A stretch of DNA of 64,000 nt from Paracentrotus lividus (Eukaryota; Echinodermata; Echinoidea; Camarodonta; Echinidae), in NCBI GenBank assembly GCA_940671915.1, contig CALNVZ010003433.1:22321196-22385195 (forward strand), written 5' to 3'. The notes under the pieces are model-generated. The model was not told the DNA's origin, did not search any database, and saw only the letters and a program-made list of their open reading frames with translations. Positions 34,916 through 48,355 of the stretch are shown here, in pieces (within the stretch, counting starts at the first letter, position 1; each line of letters starts with the position of its first letter). The translations under genes were made by a program, and so were the position numbers.

Positions 34916-36467
34916 AACCTGATCTCACTCCCATTATTCCACTCTCCAATCTATGAAATGGTCTAACTTTTTACCAATTAGTTAAATTCGCTTTCCAATC
35001 CTTCAAAATAATACAGGTTTGAGTAGGTTCTCCACTGATGGCAGGGACTTATGTCAGAGGTAACCAAAAGCCAATACCGATGTGACCTATAATTGCTAAG
35101 AAAGAATGATTTTCAAGAGAGGTAGAGAAGGATGACAAGAGGATAGAGAGGTCAGATACGAACAGAAATCATTGAAGAAAAGGAGAGGATTCGCTAGAAT
35201 GGGGAAGCTTAAATAGAAAGCTACAGGAGTACAAAGAGCAACGAAGGCGAGTTTTGGCCTACGGCATATCTCTAGTCCGTCCTTCAGCAAGGGGGGGGTG
35301 AAGCCACGATAATTAAGCTTTAATTAATAATTAAGTCACACCTAAAACAATAAGAATGAGCGCAAAAGTTCAAAGTAACGAAAAACAATTTTTTTTATCA
35401 GACAAAAGAAATTACACAAACTCATACTTTCAACATCATCACTTGTTTTGGTCATTTTTTCAAGGAATTAATGTTAATCAATTTCATTGGTCATTGGGTT
35501 TACAGATTTTTACGAGACTTATTGTTATTATGTCGAATGCTTTGGCATTCATGCCGTGTCATCCCGCTAAATCAAAAAAAAAGGGTGTATTTGCAATTAG
35601 TGTTGGGGTATGAAAATATCTTCAGAAGTAGATGAAAATTAAAACCATTCGTCGGTATATCAACAGCTTTTTCAGTTTCCGTCAACCAATATACGAATAA
35701 AACATTTTTATAAATGTGTAAAACATTTACCTAAATACAAGCTAAACAAAACAAAGACTAAAATCCCTTGTCATAAAATTATGTTATCCTTGTTATTTTT
35801 GTCGTATATTGAGAGGTTGATATAAAATTTCCACCGGTTGACGATTCACGCTTGGAAAATCCTTCCGTTTTTTTTTTTTTTTCTTCGTTCTTTTTTCTTT
35901 TTATTTTTTTTACATATTTTTTTAAAGAAAGATGATCGGCACCGTTTGTAAAGAAACAGACAACAACAAAAATAGAACAATAAAAAGTACGAATATATTG
36001 CTTAAGGGTCAATTTTTTAGTCCAACATTTTGGTCCGCGCTTTTGCGCTCAAGAATCATTCCTTCAAAGGTTAAACTTTTTTATTCAGATTTCGATACCG
36101 CAAAGAATCGCTAGTTACGGGCTTGACCATTGAACTAATACTCTAAAATCTAATCAATCATCTTCTATGGTGATTTTAAGATTTGAGTTGATAATCTCTC
36201 TCTCTCTCTTTTGACCGGTAAAATTCGCGTTCCAATAGCAGTACGCCTCTACAGCTGCCAATTTAACCACCGCTTCGCCGGAAAGAAAAAAAAAAATTGC
36301 CAAAGATTTGTATTCCATAAATGGCTTATTTCGGTTTAAAAAATTAAAAATAAAAAATAAAAAAAAATATAAAAAAAAAGTGGGAGCAAAAAATAACGAC
36401 TGCAATGTGGGATGCTGTTCTCCGGGAATGGTTGAGTTGTCCCTCCGGGGACTTGTCGCTGGTGGGT

Positions 36468-36593
36468 GTTGCATAAAAGCTTTTTCTAACCCGAGTTTTT
36501 CTGCGGTTAAATCTCAGCTTATGTAGACCTATTTTCTTTAGGTTATTCAACCTGAGTTTTAAAACTCCCAAATTTTTGCATTAATACTTTTGT
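36468..36593 (+). mobile_element. Left part of nested GTTGCATAAAA MITE
   Basis: Begins GTTGCATAAAAGCTTTTTCT inside the tandem-repeat arm of the TU-like element, as at 60,802; the rest is lost in the gap. Confidence 0.6.
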
Positions 36594-36618
36594 NNNNNNN
36601 NNNNNNNNNNNNNNNNNN
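36594..36618. other. Assembly gap of 25 N
   Basis: Exactly 25 undetermined bases. Sequence to its left ends at the block position equivalent to 60,926; sequence to its right starts at the position equivalent to 22,672. The two sides are therefore not neighbours in the intact block. Confidence 0.99.
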
Positions 36619-37200
36619 GAATATCACAAAATCTCTCACACATGTCTTTTAGCGCAATGTGAACAACATGAGACTATATTTAATCGGTTTTATGTCGATT
36701 TTTTTTTTTTTGTTACCAAAACTATACACCAGGTTTAAGTGGCCGGTATTCCCTACATCTACCCTATGTGTATAAATTACCATAAAAATGTGTCTATAAT
36801 TTCTTCATCAAGAACAAGAAAATGGGAAAAATGCCAAATTTACAGTACAAAACATCGAGCAGCTTGAAAATGGGTTAACAAAATTGATTCTTTAAAAGTT
36901 CATAACTTGGTTATCCTTTTACGTGTTTACTGATTTGCGACAAAACCAAAAGTAGATTTAAGACAGGCTTTTCCTTTACTAAACTAAAGCAAATCACCTT
37001 GGGGACGGAAAAATGATTACATGTACATTATACAATTAGGTTGTCACCATTTATATGAAATGGTAATGTTCCATTTTTATGTTAATTTTTTCATATTTAT
37101 AGTACAAGTACGACAACAAAATACATGAACCTAGATATTCAAAAATAGTCCCCGAAATATGTATAAAAGGTAGATAAATAGTTAAATGATTGATTCTCTC

Positions 37201-37245
<45 letters not shown>

Positions 37246-39408
37246 CTTAAACCGCGTTTAGACAGTTGAAGGGTTCATCACCCCGAGATGGAATGAGATA
37301 ATTTCACTCGCATTTTCGTGCCAAAATATGGGAGCTTTTTTTTCCTCGGTAATGCTAAGAAGTATGAAGTGTGTGCGTGGTGAACGGTTAAAACCATCTC
37401 CAACGACCACAGTATAACCCTCCACAAACCCCGTCAAGACGTTTACACCTTTCCCAACACTCTTGTGGTTTATTTATAGTTCGACATCTTTGAACTGAAA
37501 TAATTTAGATGTGGACATAATGCATCGGCTTATTCTGGGTGTGTAAAAAGAGAGTGGACCTCCTGCAAATTTGCAAAAACAAAACCTAAAGCCAAAACAA
37601 AAATTCTAGAGGATGGCGCTCTCTACTGCGTAATCATTGAATCCTTAGGAAGGTATTATTGGAAAGCTAAAGACATATATAGTTCGAAATTATTAAGGGA
37701 GAACCTGGTGCCCCCCCCAAAAAAAAAAAAAAAAAACATAAAAAATAAATAAATACAGTTTTAAAAAGTGCATTAAATCGCGAATTTTTGGCCTTTGGTC
37801 CCTTATTATTTCATGGAGACTAGCCCGAATGGACGAGCAAACCCTATGGCTATTATCTGAACAAAAACGATTTGGAACGCCGAACGCCGATAAAAAACAT
37901 CTACGCCCTCCCCCCCCCCCCCGGGCCCTACCTTTTGTTCGGGTCGACGTAACGTGAAATTTTTTTGGGGGGTACCAAAATTTGAAATTCCAAGTTCGCC
38001 CCCCCCCTCGCCCTATAAAATCCTGGTCCCGTGCTTGTATTGTTTGCAACAACAACAACAACAAAAAACCAAAAAACGATTCTGTCCACTGTGAGTGGAA
38101 GAGTCTGGTTTCTTTTTTTTTTTATGACGTACTCTGTACAATAGGTCTACATGGAACAGCAGGAAGATGGAGTTTTTATTTTCCTGGATGAACTGTATGA
38201 TGATCCTCATATATAAGTATTTTCCTTTGTGACTGAGCATTGATGTCTTGAACAAAAATATTAAAGGTGCTCATTAGTGAGAAAACAGGCGGATAAATTA
38301 ACATTACAGAGATAGAAAGTGAGGGAAAGTAGAAAAAATAAAAATAATTCATGATTAAAAAAACTAATGATAAATAAACTCGAGAAATAGAGATAAAAAG
38401 AACAAAGAGAGGGGAAACAAGGGCAGAAACGTGGAGAACAAGTTATGAGAAAGATGGGAGAGGTATAAAGAGTAAAAAGGGGGAAATGAATTATTGTGTA
38501 AAATCATATACCAACATCGACACCATTCTATATATCTGCATCTTTTCCAATATATCATATATTTCAACCATTAGGGGTCCAGTTGTGTAATATTATCAAA
38601 ATAAAATCGAAAACTTCAACAAGCTTGAAGTCAAAAGCAGAACATTTCCAAAATTGGAGTATACAGGGGGTTTGAGATTCTCCAATTAAGGTCTGATAAT
38701 AGCGGTCAGTGCACTAGCAATAGTCGAACCTTTCGCTGCTTATTTACTTCCTAGTCTGTCATCCTCACTGTGCAGAGGTACCCATGTTACCGGTCATCTA
38801 AAGGAAACTATATCGGAGCTCCCCGATGTTAATCTTCCTTAACGACATCGAGTTACAAACGATGACGATGAAAACAGGATGGTCATCGACCGAGATCGCA
38901 AGCGGATTGGGGAGGGGGGTGGGGCGGTCATATCCTATTATTTTTCGAGGAGGGGAATTTTGCAGGTGCGACGAACCAGTGTGTCATGTAGAAATTTTGA
39001 TGAACTCGGTTCAGTCAGTTGATAACATTTCGCATATTCTGTGATTCACCATTTTCAATCGTGTCCCATGCCGGTACTATATTGTTTCCACTAATATTAA
39101 GTACAACTTCAAATCAACATGGCTGAAAATTAATGAAAATAACTGACGCTGCCCAAAATAATTTTGAAGGAGTGGATTTACATCGCCTATTTTAGGAAAA
39201 TGTCAGGTTTAGTGTAAATCCTCGATTTGAATTCGAATCCGTCTTTTCATGTTTTAAACAAATCGAATGTCAGCTTTTCAAATCCTATAATTTCACTTGG
39301 TAGCTTCGGTAGCTCAGTGGGATTTAGATGCAAGATAATTATATCCATCACGGAATTCCCGTCTTAATCGCACTTTGTGTTGGGATCTTTTTGATGATTT
39401 TACATCTT
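36619..39408 (+). repeat. Partial third copy of the block
   Basis: Matches 22,672-25,468 and 48,206-50,989 nearly base for base. It carries the right end of the TA-flanked TIR element (to 36,764), the CT tract (37,197-37,242), the C/A runs and the box-A-like motif. It ends abruptly at tacatctt. Confidence 0.93.
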
Positions 39409-39419
39409 CAAAGAGAGAG
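39409..39419. other. Junction between partial copy and copy 2
   Basis: Sequence switches from the block position 25,468 to 14,049 across caaagagagag. The sequence before 14,049 contains ctttaaaagagaa, so there is some similarity at the join, but the switch is not explained by any element seen here. Confidence 0.85.
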
Positions 39420-42400
39420 TATGTTGCAATTATCTTGTTTTCTTCTCCTTCTTTTTCATTTGATCTTTTATCCTTCATATGTATTTTAGTATATAGTGAT
39501 AATGAGAATAGGAGCAAAACAAACAGTTGCATTTTCAAAGCCTTCGATTGGGACGCGCCTTTTCCTTGACTTGAAAAAAGAAAGTAAAAGAAAAAGTTGT
39601 ACTGAACTCCGTGAAATGAAGAGGCCCTTGATTTCATTTGACTGTAATTGATTTCCCTTATGAATGTGGCTTTCTACAAATTCCCGGCTTCCGAAGATTT
39701 CGCCTGCCCCCCAACAAGAGAAAAGTACAAACTCGCCTTCTGAATCAAGCGAATTATTCCAAACATTAATTTCTAACGAGTGGGACTACATTGCGCGCCA
39801 TTTGACGCATTTACCAGATCACTGGACTTTATCACACCTAATAAGTCCCCTTGTTGGTTGAGGAGCACTTTATAACTAGAATGTCTTTTGAATGACGCTT
39901 CGTAGAAACACAATTTTGAGGTTGGTAAAAGTTTCTTAAAATGGTCCTAGTTTAAAGTACAAAGCGCGTTTGCTATAATGTGTTTAATAATCATATTTCC
40001 AATTTTTTTTTTTTTTTTAAGGTTCACAAAAGTTGAAGAGAATTTTTTTTTCTTTTTGTCAACAAAACTAATGTTGATAATATACATTTACCATCTTTAT
40101 TTATGGTTAAGCAAACTCTTTCTAAAGGTTACAATGGATGTTAGACAGCTATATCTAAAACCCTGCCATAGTAAATTGTTATGCGATATGTCAATTTATT
40201 ATCTTATCTGTTGATGGTTTTGTAAATATTTTATGAATCATCATCATCTGTGCATCAATTCGTCCTGAAGGCTTTACATCTTTACATGTTCACGAATTAC
40301 GGTTTTGACATCATATTCAGATTCTTTTATAAGTCAGTTCCTGTCCATGTTTCTTGAAACCAATGGGGAGCAAGGCTAATTCGGATGTCCATGGCCCCAC
40401 ATCTACAAACTATTTGGGTCCGTAAGAATCACTAGCTCGAACACACAACATGCAGAAATAAGAGTTTGCAAAATTTTGCATTTTCAAAAATATACACGTA
40501 TAGATAAAGTTTAACATTTCCACGTGTATTCTGGAAAGAAAATAAACTGCTTCGATGTACATTTCATACATTATTACATAAATCAACCTTGATATGTTAT
40601 CTGCATATTATGATGTATTGTTTGATAATGGATCGGGACGCACTTTAAACTTTCTTTCATGTACATGTCAAAACGGTCTAACTTTTCCCCAAACGTACAA
40701 CAAAGTGTATTTCAAAATTTCCTCGAATCCTCAAACAACAGTTCGAAAAACCATAAAGAGTTCATCTATTGTAATAACAATATATGAAAAATTTCTTTTG
40801 AATATAATCATTTGTTTTCGTCATCGCACGGTTTCTGTGGATGGTAGTGGATCCAGCTACGAAAAGTTAAACCTATTTAAGAATAATTTTTTACTGATTG
40901 TGGGTCAAATACGAATTTTTATAACATGTTTTTAAATCGACTGCCTGGCAGTCGCCAAAACTATATTCAATTTAATATTATCGATAATCAAACTCTTTCC
41001 TCCATGTATCAGCGATAAGGTCAAACGGCGCTTCTTCTATAAAAGACCCTTCTTCCGGGACCCGTGCCTTCCAAATAAATCAGGAATGAGAGTGTAAGAA
41101 AACCTTGAAGATGGTGATGCTTCAATCAAGGTTGCTTCCTTTGTCAAAGTTTTCCTCTTCCAGTTTCAACACCAGATAGGCCAATAATGCAAATTTAATT
41201 GCTTTGGTGCCTTCATACGGCTTCCTATGTATCACATCCACAAATCAAATAAACAGAATTTCCAGCTTTTGTCATAGGCTTTTAGAGAAGAGAGAACCGG
41301 AGGGATTCAGAAATCCCGTCGAAAACAAAAATTAATTTTTGGTTCCATCTTCTGCCTTTAAGAGCTGTGCTTTTACATTTTTAATAAAACGAAAATTGGG
41401 GCTGGTGACGTTGCTAGGCAACAGTGAAATCATTGATTCGAAACAAGAACTTTTGTTGTGGCGTGAAGACGGAATTCCGCCTTGTTGCAATATCGGTAGT
41501 AGACTTATTAAAGAACTTACTGCAGTCCTTTTGAATGAACGCGACCTGCCTGACGAAACTCTTCACACAGTCATCTTCACAGACGATTTATTTCGGGGTG
41601 ATTTAGCGCGTGAATTTGAGTGAAGAAGATAGTTTGGCATGAAGCAGGTGGGGCGAGAGACGGGCCAAGTCGACGATTGCTTTTAGAACACCCTTACCGA
41701 GGAAACTTCGCGCTAAATCTTCGCTGGCTTTCCCGTAAATACTCTGCTAATAACTAAAATATTTTTTTTATTAAGAACCAACGTACTTTTACATGCAAAC
41801 ACTCTTAATTTTTCGTATGGCGTCGTGGAGCTAGGAACAAACAAAACAAATATGAACATGTGGTGAAATCAAACTTTCCAAGGAAACCAGAGTATGAAAA
41901 ATGACCTCCTGAAACAAAAATTCAAATCCATTCCTTGAGTACAAAAATGTAACTTCTGATGTTTATCGTCGGCAAAATTTCATAGACAAAATATTCAGAC
42001 AGAAATAAATAAAGAAAATGTCTTCGAAATGTATGGTTCCTCATCCAACCCCCAATTACATTGGGACTGTCATTTTTCTGATTACGCAGAAGTCTTATAG
42101 TAACCGTGTTTTCTTAAGAAACGATCTGTAAGAACAACCATACTTATTCTTATAAATAATTATTGTTACTTGAATACAAAAGGAAATTAGTAAAACAATA
42201 AAAGTTTACACTTGGAATGGTTATATTCTTTGTCTTTTTATAATTTTATAGATATAATTAATGATCGTATATATGGCTGAGAGTTAAGATTAATTGATGG
42301 ATCACAGATTTAGAGAGACATAAAAAAAAAAAATGGGTATTTATGATGAGTTACCATGCATTAACCGTATCCTTAAAAATACACTTATAGTATTGCGATG

Positions 42401-44409
42401 TGGATTGCCTCCCCCCGTTGTTAACCAAGAAGAGGAATCATTAAAGTGATGTCCATAGATTTTGATATAAAGTAACTATGTAAAGCGATTTGTCCAAGAA
42501 ACTGGGGCGACGGAAAGGGAGCTGGGGAATTTAAAAAAATAAAATAAACCGGGCGAAACGTGAGATAGGTAAGTAAGATAGGAAATAATAATATATCCAC
42601 CTAATACAGTAAAGTATTAATATGGAGAAGAATCGTGATGAAGGCGATTAAAGTAGGGGAGAAAGGACGAGCCTGAAAGACCCAATAAGTCGAGGGGAGA
42701 GGGTGGGAGAGCGATAGTTCAATCCACTCAGCATGCTCAGAAAGTCACGACTGATAATTTGAAATACATGTGACCTGTCAGCAGTGTCACAAAATGAAGA
42801 TGTATGGGGGAACTACTCATCCCAAATTGCCGGGCCAAGTGCCATTCGCAGAACGATCACCCCCTCACTCACTTTACATTCTTAATCTTAATCATACTGG
42901 CTATGAAAGACGGTATGCTGACGGTTAAACTCCCATCAGCCTAACCCTTTGCATCTGCACGTAATCAATCCTTCATCATTCAATGCAAGCATCGTATCGG
43001 GATTCAAAGGGTTAAAAAAACTGAGCAGACCACTCTATAACGCCGCCATAGAAATGCGTGTAAAGCTAAGCACCAAAAGGGTCACGAGTGTTGTTATATT
43101 AATCGAATCTATAATGTATTCTAACGGCGCCATGTTCCCTTTGCACGGGGTGTAATGAAGTGAACATGACTGGATGATTGAGATTAACTCCATCATAAGG
43201 AATACTTGTGACAAAACATGACCAAACTTAATTAAATCAGGGCGATTCAGTTTAATTTATTGCAAAGATCACATTAATTATATAGGTCTACACATCCTTT
43301 TTATACTATAAAACGAACTCAGTATGATAGTCTTTATCGTCAACATGTCGGGATATTAACTTTTTCCATTACACTAAACGTCGACTTAAGACCGTGGTTT
43401 TCTTGCTTATTTTAATTATTATTTTTAAGATAAGAGACATAAGTATCAAAATAATCACTCTTGTCATCCTTTCTTGTACCGCCTACAGCCATTATCGTGT
43501 CTGTTTTGTTTTGTTTTGTTTTGTTTTTGTTTGTTTTTTGTTTTTTTTTTAAAATCTTAGTATGCGTGCAAAGTATCCTTAACTATTATTAACATTATCC
43601 CCTTAACTCATTAATCTTATAGACCAAACAAAATTATCGGTTAATCTAAGTACAAAATGAGTAGCGATGGCATTCCTATATACATTCCTTATCCCATTAA
43701 TCTAGGTGCTATCTACCTGAGGAGGCGTCTCCGAGACATCCGAGACTTTTAGGAAGACGTCTCCAAGACGGGGGAAAATCTCGTCACTCGTGAGAAGTCA
43801 GGAAGAACGTGGTGATCGCGAGACCCAGGAGACATCCCAAGATTGAGTCGCAAATTAGATTCAAATTACGGTCTCAAACCCGTCTCATGGGATGTGAGGT
43901 ATCAATCATAAACTAAAATGTACAATGTAATATTCATTGTTGTATCAAGAGATATTTGACAACACATTCACGTTTCAGCACCCTTGTCGAGATAATGTCC
44001 GCAATAATTTAGAAATTTACGCAGGTTTTCAAAGAATAAAAACCAAAAAAGTTCAATGCCAGGCGACATAAACCCGACTACATCTACTCAAGCGTGAAAC
44101 ACGAACCGATAAGCATGACCAAATCTTCTCTAAACAGCTCGAATGTGACACAAAATCGATCGAAGTCATGTGAATTTAGTGCCAATCACACAAAGGCGAA
44201 CAAGGCGTCCATGAAATCAAAATAAAAGATCTTAATATTATTTTCAACTGAACCATTTAAAAATACCAATGCGTTTCATTAACATTGCACAATTATTGGT
44301 TTGGAGATGTCAAAAGCTACGTCATATTTCTATAGGTCATTCTAAATTTCCATTGATTTATTTATTGAGTTTATATCACCTGCAAATCAATCCCAAAGAT
44401 CCGTTTTTG

Positions 44410-44441
<32 letters not shown>

Positions 44442-46883
44442 TTCTTTACAGGTTTAAAAAAAGTATTGAATCAAATGCAGCTATTGTAAAGAGGTTTCTG
44501 GGGCTCAGAGTTGTATTTGAGCCATTGCCTGTAATCCGATAATGGTTTTATGAAGTAAATGCCATTTGTTGCAGGAAGAGACGAAAAATTTGTATTCACT
44601 CTTGAAACTTGAACACTTTTTGAATGTATTTTATAGTCAATTCCAGCATTCATCAGGTATAATTTAAATTCTGTTGGCGATCCCACTTATCTGATGAAAA
44701 GGCCCCAAGCTAATAGTCATAGTACTGTGAAATTTCTTCTTGTCGAAATACGATCTTTACATTTAGTGAAATCCGACGAGTGTTGTACATCATGGAAATT
44801 TCTAAATAATATAATGAATATATTAAACTGTAGTTACCATTTACAACTTGTCCAAAAATGCTAAAACAAATTTTTGGCCAAAAATGAACTATTATTAAGG
44901 GTTTACGGTTGTTGTTGTTTTTGTTTTTTTTTCCTTCGTTTTTTTTCATAAAAGAAAGAATTAATATTTCAAGATTTCACCAGTTCACTCTTCAACCCCT
45001 CCACTAGACCAAGGGACCAAAGTTTCCCTGTACTTTGAACATACATGTGTCATGCAAATACAGCGGAGTACAAAATTATCTCGGTTCGGAGCAAGTCACA
45101 TTCCTAAACGCCGCAGAGCACATACAAAAACGTCCCCAAACGTCACAATTCCCCTGGATCGGATCGCTTTAAGCTCCATGGTACCACTCAGTCGAACCGC
45201 CAACCGACACCAAACACGGACTCCCAAGCCGATGACTACCTTGCATTTTACGGTAATGAAATAACTTAATGGGTCGGTTTCGAGTCGGCCCTCCGGTGTG
45301 ACTACGGCAGAAACTTGTTGGTCGAAGAATTTTTGTTATAACGTGAGAAGCGGGACTCTCTGTGGTAATGTCAGAAAAGCACTGTCTTCCGTGTATTATG
45401 GCTTTACTAACCCATTCCTTGACAATATTCCACACCAGATTTCCTCGGTCGAAGAGTTTTAGTTGTCTGATTTTTTTTTTCTGTGAATAAAAGCATTACT
45501 TGGTACTCATATCATGAGCTACTTAATTGACAATTCAAGGTCTACAAGTGCTGTCTCTCTGATTCCAGTATATTTGTCCCACCCCCACCCCGCCCCCTAC
45601 ATTCTTTAGCGCAATTGGAGACATTGCATTTCCCTCATATACTGCACAATTATTATTTAGTTTAGGAATGCATATTCGGCGATTTCTTACTTTTGAACCT
45701 TTTGACGCATGTCACATTGTTTTAAAAAAATTAATTGGAGGAAAGCAGACGACCAGAAACGATCAAAAAGGAAGGTCTCACAAAAAATTCCGTCAAGGGG
45801 CATTAAAGTTTTTAATGTTTAATAACATTTTGTTCAACGTCACCTGCCGAACTTTTATTCAAATAATTATTTGCTTTTATAAATTTATAATTTGCCCTTT
45901 TTCTAAAGCTTTTGGAAAGGGGTGAAAAGCCTCTTTTTAGACATAATTATAAGTAAATTTTTTTTTTTTTTTTTTACGTTTTTTTAAACTTTTTTTTTAA
46001 TTTTTTTTATTTTAACAGTACAGTTCGATATATTTATTATTTTCATATTTTAACATTCACATGAAACAAACAATTTTCGTCATCAAAGGCAATATATGAT
46101 GTTATTTTAAAATTTTAAAGTACTAATCTTGTTGGAACAGACACCTCGTATAAAGAACGTTTCCAATTTGGTTTTCTTTCTGTCTTTTTTTCTAATTCAT
46201 AATTACCTTTTATTTGAAAGTTATATTCTCAAACCGTCACTGATTATTTTCTTACTTGTGGGCCTTTATTTGAATGAACTGAATTTACCCTTTGACAAAT
46301 CGTAAACTGTCGCCATTCATGTGTTATCGATACCGATTCTTGACCACTGCGTCCGTTTCGAATGAAAGCCAATCTAGATGCTGTATAGTGATTGATCCAT
46401 GACCGCAACTTGTCCTCGAATTTCCACCATACTCAACTCGTATACCCCGTAAGCACACACTTCAAAACCAAATCAAACCATAATAGCCTATAGCACGCGC
46501 GGATCAAGGCAATCTTGAGGGGTGAGGGAGGGCAAAATTTTTCAAATTTCCATAGGTTTCATAAGGCAACACAATTTGCAAACAAAAACTGTGCATTGTT
46601 TAATGAAGATTCCTGAGGATCGGGACTTTAACTGAGACGACCATGATCATAAAACGCATTTTTTTTTTTTTTTTTTTTTTTTTTATACAAAAACGTGGGT
46701 AAATGTGAGAAACGTTAAAATTTGAAGAAGGATAACGGCGTTATGAATCTTAAAGTTTTCAATTTCATGACGTTATTTGTGGTTGCTCTCCCATTTGTCT
46801 ATCGCAAATTCCATAAATTGTTATTTCCTGAAAAGCATGTAAATCGTTTTACTATGTTAGTACATTGTGCACATTGTAATATA
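39420..46883. other. Indel-rich counterpart of 14,049-21,358, no gene seen
   Basis: Same content as copy 1: palindrome at 40,938-40,954, X-box-like motif at 41,410-41,422, TTTTG tract at 43,503-43,545, possible MITE at about 43,704-43,910, T run at 46,660-46,684. The 94-codon frame at 41,339-41,623 is not kept in copy 1 and has no recognisable domain. Confidence 0.55.
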
Positions 46884-48355
46884 GGGTAGATGTAGGGAAT
46901 ACCGGACAGTAGGGAATATCGCGACGGTCACCATATGTCCAGCCCAGCTGCCAACATAAGATTCAACTGAGTTGAAATACTGGCATCTAATGGTCAGGTG
47001 GTCTGTCTGGGAAGGTTGAATGCTGTATTCGACAACAACAAGTGAGGAAATCTCCGAGAAAACTACCACAATCTGTCAAGGTAGAAAATTTGCAGCCTGA
47101 AAATGGCCTGATGTAAAAATTGACATTTTAAGAAATGTGATGGTATAAAAATTAGAATTGGGGCATGACCTCTATTTCATGCATTATGCGACATGTGTGG
47201 AGGGTGGGCCAAACGTGTATGGAGTGTTTGCACTGTAACAAAGCCTGTGTATTGGGGTGCAGTGCGTTGAAAAGTGCTAGTCAGTCATTTTTTTGTGTAG
47301 GGAATACCGGACACCACATGGACAGTTTGTTTGTTTTCTTCCGGGTTGAGTTGCTAAGCATGTAGATCAAATAGTAAGTTGCATATATAATGTATTATAT
47401 CTATTTATTAAATTGTTTGACAATTTTGAAATGTCTATTTCTCTTTATTATTATTGTGATATGTCATGATCTACATGAGATAAAAGTTATCTGAGTGTTT
47501 TGAAATTTGTAGTAAAATGCATATTATCTTCTAAAAATGAATAATGTTATAAAAAATCAATACAAACATGTTAAGTTGATGGTTTACATTCAAATCAGTG
47601 CTTCCAGACAGATCTTTATACAAAAAAAAGGGTAAAAACATACTGTCCGGTATTTCCTACACTGTAGGGAATGCCCGGACAATTTACCGATGACGTCATT
47701 ATTGCATATAACTGCCTCAACAAATATTTGATTACCTCAATTTGTTTGGAAAATAAAGTTGAATGATGTAGCTAAGCAATGAGAATCTTTTTCTTTTGTG
47801 ATTTTATTGTTTTCATGTGCTAATTAAGCGAATGAGCTTAAAGCTGGTGTATAGTGTTGGGAGAAGGAAAAATTTAATTGGATTCACAGTTAGATAATAT
47901 GAAAGCCTGAATCCTATAACTGTAACAAAGAAAGTTATATTACATGGAATTCTCGTTTTAATGTCTTTATTTCACGATATTATAGTATATAAAAAGATAA
48001 GACGGGGACCCGACTCAGCTTTGTGTGCACTAGGCATTCACATGGAAAACCAATGGGGATTCTCTTGTGTGGGTGATTACACACAGATCGCTACGGTCCA
48101 TTCATGCGGAAGTTCGGGGGACAGGACAACCAGCAAAGGTCTCAAAACCGTTACAAATTGTGTTTGGATTCAAACATTTCACTGAAATTCACCGGAAATC
48201 GTGAAGGAATATCACAAAAATCTCTCACACATGTCTTTTAGCGCAAATGTGAACAACATGAGACTATATTTAATCGGTTTTATGTCGATTTTTTTTTTTT
48301 TGTTACCAAAACTATACACCAGGTTTAAGTGGCCGGTATTCCCTACATCTACCCC
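46884..48355. mobile_element. TA-flanked TIR element, copy 2
   Basis: Second copy of the element at 21,359-22,818, with the same TA flanks. One extra C lies in the right end (acccct). The frame seen in copy 1 is shifted here, which argues against coding function. Confidence 0.78.

Larger units (their letters stand above)
14049..36593 (+). repeat. Large duplicated block, copy 1
   Basis: Collinear with 39,420-60,926 over its whole length. Landmark offsets stay near 25.4-25.6 kb up to about 32.2 kb (for example 21,359 to 46,884; 26,693 to 52,247; 31,628 to 57,152). Differences are dominated by isolated one-base insertions and deletions. Beyond 32.2 kb copy 1 becomes about 1.2 kb longer and much noisier than copy 2. 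It stops at a 25-N gap. Confidence 0.95.
32243..36593. mobile_element. TU-like foldback element, copy 1, truncated by gap
   Basis: Starts with the same ggttctaggacatctccc end and GC-rich tandem-repeat arm (to about 32,800) as the complete element at 57,763-61,468. It runs collinear with it to a nested MITE at 36,468, where the N gap cuts it. This copy is about 1.2 kb longer before the nested MITE than copy 2 and matches only loosely between 32,350 and 35,300. It may be a diverged allele or uncorrected long-read sequence. GC-rich reading frames of up to about 200 codons (32,230-32,835) are translations of the tandem repeat. Confidence 0.7.

Noticed and set aside
41339..41623. 94-codon frame with fairly ordinary amino-acid composition
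   Set aside because: Disrupted at the matching position of copy 1 (about 15,917-16,200), no recognisable domain, and in sequence full of single-base errors. Possible but unsupported.
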